A DNA stretch of 20,312 bases from Gemmatimonadota bacterium (lineage in GTDB: Bacteria; Gemmatimonadota; Gemmatimonadetes; Longimicrobiales; RSA9): assembly GCA_016207445.1 (NCBI GenBank), contig JACQPS010000029.1:1-20312 (forward strand), written 5' to 3'. The position numbers and the translations under genes were made by a program. Below the pieces are notes generated by a model. The model saw only the letters and a list, made by a program, of their open reading frames with translations. It did no database searches and was not told the DNA's origin. Below, in pieces: positions 15,254 to 20,312 of the stretch. The first letter of the stretch is position 1; each line of letters begins with the position of its first letter.

Positions 15254-16366
15254 ATGAGACGCGAAGATCGGGGTCGCGGGACCGACGGTTTGCAATACGA
15301 CGCCGGGCGTTTCGCCGCTCGCGTCCGCTTCCTCGTGCGGCGCCTCCTCCGCGTCCGGCTGTTCACCAAGATCCTGCTCGCCAACGCGGTGATCATCGCG
15401 ACCGCGATGCTCGCGACGGCGGCTGCGATGGGCGGGCTCATCACGCTGCCCATGGATGAAGCCGCAGTGGCGAGGATCGGCCTGCTGATCGCAGCGGGCG
15501 GTGTGGCGACGGTGGCCATCAGCGGCTTCGTCGTTCGCCTGGCGCTGGAACCGCTCCGGGAGCTGGAGCAGGCGGCCCGGCGCGCGGCGGCCGGCGATCT
15601 CGAGGCCCGGGCGCGTCCGTCGCCCCTGGCGGACAGGGAACTGGAGGCCCTGATCCGGGTCTTCAACGACATGCTCGAGCGCGTGGCGGTGTACCGCCGG
15701 CGCATGCGTGCCGTCACGGCGCGCGCGCTCGATACGCTGGAAGAGGAGCGGCGGCGGGTCGCGCAGGAGCTGTACGATGATACGGCGCAGGCGCTCGCCG
15801 AGCTCGTGATCCGGCTGCGCCTGGCCCGCTGCAACTGCAATGGCGCGGAGCGGGACCAGGCGCTCGAGGAGGTGCGCGCGGGGCTCACGGCGGCGATCGA
15901 GCGCGTGCGGCGCTACGCCGCCGAGCTGCGTCCTCCCTCGCTGGACCTGCTCGGGCTGGTTCCCGCCCTGGAAGGATACGCACGGACGCTGGAGGCGCGT
16001 GCGGGCATCAGGGTGAACGTGCGCGCCGATCCGGTGGCGGGCCTGCTGGTTCGCGATGCGGAGCTCGCGCTTTATCGCATCGTGCAGGAGGCGCTGGAGA
16101 ACGTAGCGCGACACTCCGGCGCGCGCATGGCCGTCGTCGACATCCGCCGTCGGCCCGATGGTATCTCTGCCGTGATCCAGGATCCGGGCCACGGCTTCTC
16201 GCCCGAGCAGGCGGAACGCGATGGCGCGCTCGGACTCCTGGGGATGCAGGAGCGTGCGCACTGGGTCGGGGGCCGGGTTCGGATCCAGAGCCAGCGCGGG
16301 ACGGGCACGCGCGTCGAAGTCGAAATGCCACTTCGCTCGAGGGAGGCGACGGCATGTCGGACGTGA
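15254..16366 (+). CDS. NarX/LiaS-type sensor kinase-like protein lacking the phosphoacceptor His
   Basis: A 370-residue membrane protein. Two helices (about residues 36-60 and 69-92) flank a very short outside loop, followed by a HAMP linker (about 93-143), a HisKA_3-type dimerisation segment and a HATPase_c domain. The segment that should read ELHD with the phosphorylated His reads ELYDDTAQ: the codon at 15773-15775 is TAC, giving Tyr174. The ATP-binding part looks intact: N box LYRIVQEALENVARHSGA, DPGHGF, and GALGLLGMQERA. So it may bind ATP but should not autophosphorylate in the classical way. The ATG at 15254 is chosen over an in-frame GTG at 15248; neither has a clear Shine-Dalgarno. 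It overlaps the response regulator gene by 13 nt. Confidence 0.9.
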   Translation: MRREDRGRGTDGLQYDAGRFAARVRFLVRRLLRVRLFTKILLANAVIIATAMLATAAAMGGLITLPMDEAAVARIGLLIAAGGVATVAISGFVVRLALEPLRELEQAARRAAAGDLEARARPSPLADRELEALIRVFNDMLERVAVYRRRMRAVTARALDTLEEERRRVAQELYDDTAQALAELVIRLRLARCNCNGAERDQALEEVRAGLTAAIERVRRYAAELRPPSLDLLGLVPALEGYARTLEARAGIRVNVRADPVAGLLVRDAELALYRIVQEALENVARHSGARMAVVDIRRRPDGISAVIQDPGHGFSPEQAERDGALGLLGMQERAHWVGGRVRIQSQRGTGTRVEVEMPLRSREATACRT

Positions 16367-17010
16367 TCCGGATCCTGCTGGCGGATGACCACGCGGTGCT
16401 GCGCGCGGGCCTCAAGGCCCTTCTCGACGCGGAGCCGGACATGCGCGTGGTCGGCGAGGCGTCCACGGGCGAGGAAGCCATCGAACGGGTGAAGACGATC
16501 AAGCCCGACGTCGTCGTGATGGACCTGTCGATGCCGGGCATCGGGGGTCTCGACGCCACCAAGCAGGTCGCCGCACTCGGGCTGGTGACGCGCGTGCTGG
16601 TCCTGACGATGCACTCCGAGGAGGAGTATTTGCTCCCCGTGCTGGAAGCGGGCGGCAGCGGCTACGTGAAGAAGACCAGTGCCGATCAGGATCTCGTGCA
16701 GGCGATCCGCACGGTTGCGCGCGGCGAGGTGTTCCTCTACCCCAGCGCGGCCCGACTGCTGCTCCAGGGGTTCCGCACGCGTCAGAGCGAGCGGGAAGAG
16801 GATCCGCTGGCGCAGCTCAGCGAGCGCGAGCGGGAGGTCATGGCGCTGACCGTCCAGGGCTTCAGCTCCAGTGAGATCGGGGAGAAGCTCTTCATCTCGC
16901 CGAAGACCGTCGACACGTACCGTTCCCGCATCATGGAGAAGCTCGGCCTCACGCACCGCTCCGAGCTGATCAAGCTCGCCTTGCGCACGGGGCTGCTCTC
17001 CGCCGATTGA
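16354..17010 (+). CDS. NarL/FixJ-family response regulator
   Basis: A 218-residue two-domain regulator. The receiver domain (about 4-120) has the acidic pair Asp11/Asp12, the phosphorylated Asp57 in VVMDLSMPG, Thr85 and Lys106 in the GYVKK switch region. The LuxR-type helix-turn-helix (about 153-215) starts LSEREREVMALTVQGFSSSEIGEKL and continues SPKTVDTYRSRIMEKLGL. The receiver therefore looks fully able to be phosphorylated, although the kinase-like gene it overlaps lacks the donor His. The start ATG at 16354 lies inside the end of the upstream gene and has a GGGAGG about 6 nt before it. Its DNA target is unknown; the inverted repeat at 15170-15219 is a candidate for autoregulation. Confidence 0.95.
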   Translation: MSDVIRILLADDHAVLRAGLKALLDAEPDMRVVGEASTGEEAIERVKTIKPDVVVMDLSMPGIGGLDATKQVAALGLVTRVLVLTMHSEEEYLLPVLEAGGSGYVKKTSADQDLVQAIRTVARGEVFLYPSAARLLLQGFRTRQSEREEDPLAQLSEREREVMALTVQGFSSSEIGEKLFISPKTVDTYRSRIMEKLGLTHRSELIKLALRTGLLSAD

Positions 17011-17147
17011 GCAGGTCCGGCGGCTGCCGCGCATCGGATCCGCGACCCTGGCAGGGGGTAGCACGCTTGCGGAACCGTGGGCGGTCGCAACCGGAATCCC
17101 GCCCGTCCTCTCGGGCCACCTTCGGCTCTTCAAACCTCGGAGCAGCA

Positions 17148-18794
17148 GTGCCGAAACGCGGCCGATCCGCACCGACGGCGGCCGACGAGCGCCAGCTCGT
17201 GGCCGCCGAGATTCTCTCCATTGCCGCCGACGCGATCATCTCGGTCGACGAGTCGCAGCGGATCATCCTGTTCAACGAAGGTGCGGACGAGATCTTCGGC
17301 TACGCGAAGCAGGAGATTCTGGGTCAGCCGCTGGACGTGCTGATCCCGGAGCGATTCCGCGCCATCCACCGGCGCGCGCACATTCCGGCTTTCGCGCAGT
17401 CTCCGACTCGAGCTCGCCGGATGGCCGAGCGCCGCGAGATTTTCGGAGTGCGCAAGAACGGGCAGGAGTTCCCGGCCGAAGCCTCGATCTCGAAGGTGGA
17501 AGGCCGGGGCGGCACGATCTTCACCGTCGTGCTGCGGGACACGAGCGAGCGCAAGCGCATCGAGCAAGCGCTGCAGCTCCTCGCCGATGCGGGCCGCGAG
17601 CTCGCTTCCTCACTCGATTACGAAACCACGCTCGGCACGATCGTGCAGCTCGCGATCCGCTCGCTCGCGGACTTCTGCGCCATCGACGTCATCGAGGAGG
17701 GGCGCGTGGTCCGGCTGACGGTGGCGCACCGCGACCCGGCCCACGCCGGACTCGCCGCAGCGCTGCGCGCGGTCCCGCTCGACCGCGGCCGCCCCCATCT
17801 CGTGTGGGAAGTCTTCCGCACCGGGGAGCCCGTGCTCGTGGAAGAGGTTTCGGACGCGCATCTGCAATCGATCGCGCAAGATGAGGCACACCTGCGGCTG
17901 CTGCGTGCGCTGGGTCCGAAGTCCATCGTCGCCGTGCCGCTGGCCGCGCGCGGTGAGCTGCTGGGGGCGATGCTCTTCATTGCCACGCAGTCGGGGCGCC
18001 GCTACAACGCCGCGGATCTCGCGCTGGCGGAGGAACTGGGCCGCCGCGCGGCGTTGGCCGTGGAGAATGCGCGCCTGTACCGCGATGCACAGCGAGCCGT
18101 ACAGGCGCGGGACGAGCTGCTGGGCATTGTTTCCCACGATCTGCGCAATCCACTGACCGCGATCTTCGTGAGCAGTCGCGTTCTGCAGCGGGTGCTGCCG
18201 AAGGATATTCCCGATGCGGCCCGGCAGCAGGTCGATGGAATTCGCGTGGCCGCGCAGCAGATGGACCGGCTGATCACGGATCTGCTGGACCTGCGGCGAA
18301 TCGAGGCGGGGCGGCTCCCGCTCGATCGTGACCGCCACGACGCCGCCTCCGTGGTCGCGGAGACCGTAACGTCGTTCCGTCCCCTCGCGGCCGAGAAGTC
18401 GCAACGCCTCGAGACGGCACTGTCGGAGGAAGGGCGCGCCGTTTTCGCCGATCGGGACCGGCTCCTCCAGGTTCTATCCAACCTCGTGGGCAACGCCGTC
18501 AAGTTCACGGCGGAGGGTGGACGCATCGGCGTGCGGATCACGCCGCGCCAGGACGCGGTTCAGTTCGAGGTGTGGGACACCGGCCCGGGCATTTCACCGG
18601 ACCACCTGCCGCACCTGTTCGATCGCTTCTGGCAGGGCCGGCGCTCGGGGCCGCACAGCGTCGGCCTCGGGCTCACGATCGCGAAAGGGATCGTCGAGGC
18701 GCACGGCGGACGCATCTGGGTGGAAAGCGAGCTCGGCGTGGGCACGCGGGTCTACTTCACGATCCCGGTCGCGTCGACTGCTGCGCAGGCCTGA
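17148..18794 (+). CDS. Soluble PAS-GAF sensor histidine kinase
   Basis: A 548-residue protein without membrane helices. It has a PAS domain (about 18-132: IISVDESQRIILFNEGADEIFGY, later VRKNGQEFPAEASIS), a GAF domain (about 155-310), a HisKA domain with the phosphoacceptor His330 in GIVSHDLRNPL, and HATPase_c (about 435-545) with NLVGNAVKF, WDTGPGIS and GLGLTIAKGIVEAHGG. It is probably a cytoplasmic sensor of a small ligand, redox state or gas through PAS/GAF; no haem-binding His could be assigned. GTG at 17148 is chosen because CGGAG lies about 5 nt upstream; a TTG at 17007 overlapping the regulator stop is in frame, but the added 47 residues are Ser/Arg/Pro-rich and not domain-like. No receiver domain is fused. 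It is in line with the NarL-type regulator and may be its real phosphate donor. Confidence 0.9.
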   Translation: MPKRGRSAPTAADERQLVAAEILSIAADAIISVDESQRIILFNEGADEIFGYAKQEILGQPLDVLIPERFRAIHRRAHIPAFAQSPTRARRMAERREIFGVRKNGQEFPAEASISKVEGRGGTIFTVVLRDTSERKRIEQALQLLADAGRELASSLDYETTLGTIVQLAIRSLADFCAIDVIEEGRVVRLTVAHRDPAHAGLAAALRAVPLDRGRPHLVWEVFRTGEPVLVEEVSDAHLQSIAQDEAHLRLLRALGPKSIVAVPLAARGELLGAMLFIATQSGRRYNAADLALAEELGRRAALAVENARLYRDAQRAVQARDELLGIVSHDLRNPLTAIFVSSRVLQRVLPKDIPDAARQQVDGIRVAAQQMDRLITDLLDLRRIEAGRLPLDRDRHDAASVVAETVTSFRPLAAEKSQRLETALSEEGRAVFADRDRLLQVLSNLVGNAVKFTAEGGRIGVRITPRQDAVQFEVWDTGPGISPDHLPHLFDRFWQGRRSGPHSVGLGLTIAKGIVEAHGGRIWVESELGVGTRVYFTIPVASTAAQA

Positions 18795-18854
18795 TCTCAA
18801 CACGGCAGACGGCCACACGGGTCTCCCTCCGCGTCTGCGCGCGCCTCTGCGTCC

Positions 18855-20312
18855 TCAGCCCGCGTGCGACAGATACGCCCGCACCAGCGGCGGGAGGTTG
18901 CGCCGGACGAGGGCCCGCTCGATCTCGTCGCGGCGCTCACCGTTCAGCTCGGTGAGCAGGCGGAGCTGGCCGGCCTCCTTCGCGGCGATCGGGACGCCAT
19001 CGCGGAACAGGATGCGGCTGCGGGTCACCGCGGCGATGCGCTCGCCCGGCGTGACGATGCCGGTCAGGTTCAGCGGGTCGGCCGCGCTGAGCGCGAGCAG
19101 TCGGCCGGCGGGCTTCTCGCGCCGCGCGGCCCGGAGCTGCGGCACCGCGTCCGGCAGCGCGAACTGCTCGCCCGAGAAGCCGGCCACGAAGCGCCCGCCC
19201 CGGATCTCGCCTCGAGCCTCCAACCGGCGATAGCAGAGCGCGAGCTCGCGCCACGGCGGCGCGCCGGCTTCGCGCAGGACCAGCTTGCGGAATACGACGC
19301 CGTAGCGGCGCAGCAGCGCCCATGCGTACGCCTGCACCGCCCGCTCGCGCGCGTCACGCGCCGCCCGCGCCGGGTCCGCGCCGGCGGCCTCGCCCGCGCG
19401 CTCGGATGCCGCCGGCCGCAGCAGCGACCAGCGCCCGGCGGTCTCCACGCCGTACGGTGACAGGCTGCGCCGGCGTCGCGAGAGGATCGGCTGGCGACGG
19501 CTCGCCGGCGTGAGCAGCGCCCGCAGTCCCGCGAAACTGTCCGACGTCACCGCACCTGCCGCCGCGAGCTCGCCGAGCGCCTGCTCGACCTGCGTGGGCA
19601 GCAGCCCGGCCTCGCCCGTCAGCTCGTGGAAGAAAGATGCGCCGCGGCGTGCGAGCGTTTCCTGTACCGCACGCGCGTACGAGGACAGGCGCGGCGCGGC
19701 ATCGGAGCCGCCGCCGGCTTCGCCGGAGCTCGAGCCGGCGCGCAGCGCGAGCCACTCGTCCTTGTGCGCGCGCGTGAAGACGGCGATGGGCGAGGAGCGG
19801 AGCGGCGCGCTCGCCTGGCGGCCCGAGCCGTTGCGGACCGGCGGCGAGAGCCGGCCCCACGCGACCCGGCCGCTCAGGCACAGCCTGTCGAGCAACTCGG
19901 GGCCGTAGCCGTCGACGCGCGCCGGCAGCACGTCGGCTTCCCAGGCCCCGGCGGCGAGCTCGAACCCGTCGAGCTGCTCGAGCACACCGGCCAATCCCTC
20001 GAGCCCGGCCGCGCGCGCTTCGGGCTCGACCCGCTGCCAGCGGAACAGGAAGCGCATGAAGTCGGCCGCGTTGACCGGCTCGATCTCCGCGCGCAGTCGG
20101 GTCAGCGTGTACCGGTGGATGCGTGCGAGCAGCCGGCGGTCGCACCACTCGCGCCCGCTCGCTCGCCCACTCGCTCGCTCGCTCGCGCCCGGCGTGAACT
20201 GGCCGCGCAGCACGAAGCCCTCCGCCTCGAGCGCGATGAGCGCGGCCTCCGCGTCTCCTTCCGCGATGCCGAGCGCGTCGGCCAGCGCCGCGGCCGTGAC
20301 CGGACCGAGCAC
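18855..20312 (-). CDS. Lhr-like DEAD/DEAH helicase, C-terminal part (5' end beyond window)
   Basis: 485 codons of the C-terminal half of a large Lhr-type ATP-dependent helicase. The segment DRRLLARIHRYTLTRLRAEI followed by EPVNAADFMRFLFRWQ (about 58-93) is the signature of the region after the helicase core, and the remainder matches the winged-helix and DEAD/H-associated parts. The Walker and DEAH motifs lie upstream, outside the window, so the first visible codon is not the start. Lhr proteins are 3'-5' helicases linked to DNA repair, often induced with SOS or mitomycin responses. The visible part contains Ser/Arg/Gly- and Gly/Ala-rich insertions (about 44-54 and 194-207), the first coded by a GCTC-type simple repeat. 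Confidence 0.9.
   Translation of the reverse strand: MLGPVTAAALADALGIAEGDAEAALIALEAEGFVLRGQFTPGASERASGRASGREWCDRRLLARIHRYTLTRLRAEIEPVNAADFMRFLFRWQRVEPEARAAGLEGLAGVLEQLDGFELAAGAWEADVLPARVDGYGPELLDRLCLSGRVAWGRLSPPVRNGSGRQASAPLRSSPIAVFTRAHKDEWLALRAGSSSGEAGGGSDAAPRLSSYARAVQETLARRGASFFHELTGEAGLLPTQVEQALGELAAAGAVTSDSFAGLRALLTPASRRQPILSRRRRSLSPYGVETAGRWSLLRPAASERAGEAAGADPARAARDARERAVQAYAWALLRRYGVVFRKLVLREAGAPPWRELALCYRRLEARGEIRGGRFVAGFSGEQFALPDAVPQLRAARREKPAGRLLALSAADPLNLTGIVTPGERIAAVTRSRILFRDGVPIAAKEAGQLRLLTELNGERRDEIERALVRRNLPPLVRAYLSHAG
20151..20186. repeat. GCTC simple-sequence repeat inside the helicase gene
   Basis: Interrupted GCTC/TCGC tetranucleotide repeats encode the SERASGRASGR stretch between two conserved parts of the helicase. 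As the unit is not a multiple of three, slippage by one unit would shift the frame. Confidence 0.6.

Noticed and set aside
17007..17147. TTG start for the PAS-GAF kinase overlapping the regulator stop
   Set aside because: Would add 47 residues of Ser/Arg/Pro-rich sequence; the GTG at 17148 has a better ribosome-binding site. Not fully excluded.

Overview
This is a GC-rich, gene-dense bacterial chromosome segment. The gene mix includes a gluconate-2-dehydrogenase-subunit-3/GMC pair, a NarL-type two-component system, an Lhr-like helicase, several small lipoproteins, a bacterial cyclic-diphosphoglycerate-synthetase homologue and a CPH-type copper ATPase. Together these suggest an uncultured soil or sediment Gram-negative bacterium of the Gemmatimonadota/Acidobacteriota kind. 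That placement is inferred from gene content only; there is no rRNA or other taxonomic marker. I see no tRNA, rRNA, CRISPR array, transposase or phage gene.

Layout. 1-1222: the 3' part of a short-chain dehydrogenase, convergent with a small lipoprotein gene. 1290-3243: a tandem universal stress protein (-) divergent from a cyclophilin-type peptidyl-prolyl isomerase lipoprotein (+). 3463-4139: a DUF2892 membrane protein convergent with a DksA/TraR-type zinc-finger protein, separated by a strong hairpin. 4234-4554: remains of a frameshifted lipoprotein gene. 4683-7412: a large GNAT/acyl-CoA synthetase (NDP-forming) fusion, a Pat-like protein acetyltransferase, divergent from a four-gene operon. 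7552-12550: that operon, encoding a pyridoxamine-phosphate-oxidase-like flavoprotein, a cyclic-2,3-diphosphoglycerate-synthetase-like NTPase fused to a CDP-alcohol phosphatidyltransferase, a DUF2231-like membrane protein and a CopB-type P1B ATPase. 12661-14960: a two-gene dehydrogenase operon (Tat-exported small subunit and GMC flavoprotein, overlapping by ATGA). 14961-15253: a divergent control region with a 14-bp tandem repeat array and a long inverted repeat. 15254-18794: a sensor-kinase-like protein with Tyr where the phosphoacceptor His should be, an overlapping NarL-type response regulator, and a soluble PAS-GAF histidine kinase. 18855-20312: the C-terminal part of an Lhr-like helicase, cut by the window edge.

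How the genes may work together. Universal stress protein, DksA-like factor, Pat-like acetyltransferase, split-barrel flavoprotein and heavy-metal ATPase are a mix often seen in stress or low-oxygen/dormancy loci, and a NarL-type system lies nearby. A shared regulon is inference; I found no common operator in the promoter regions.

The most unusual items are the synthetase-like/phosphatidyltransferase fusion (8043-10004), the His-less kinase (15254-16366), and the repeat array plus inverted repeat in front of it.
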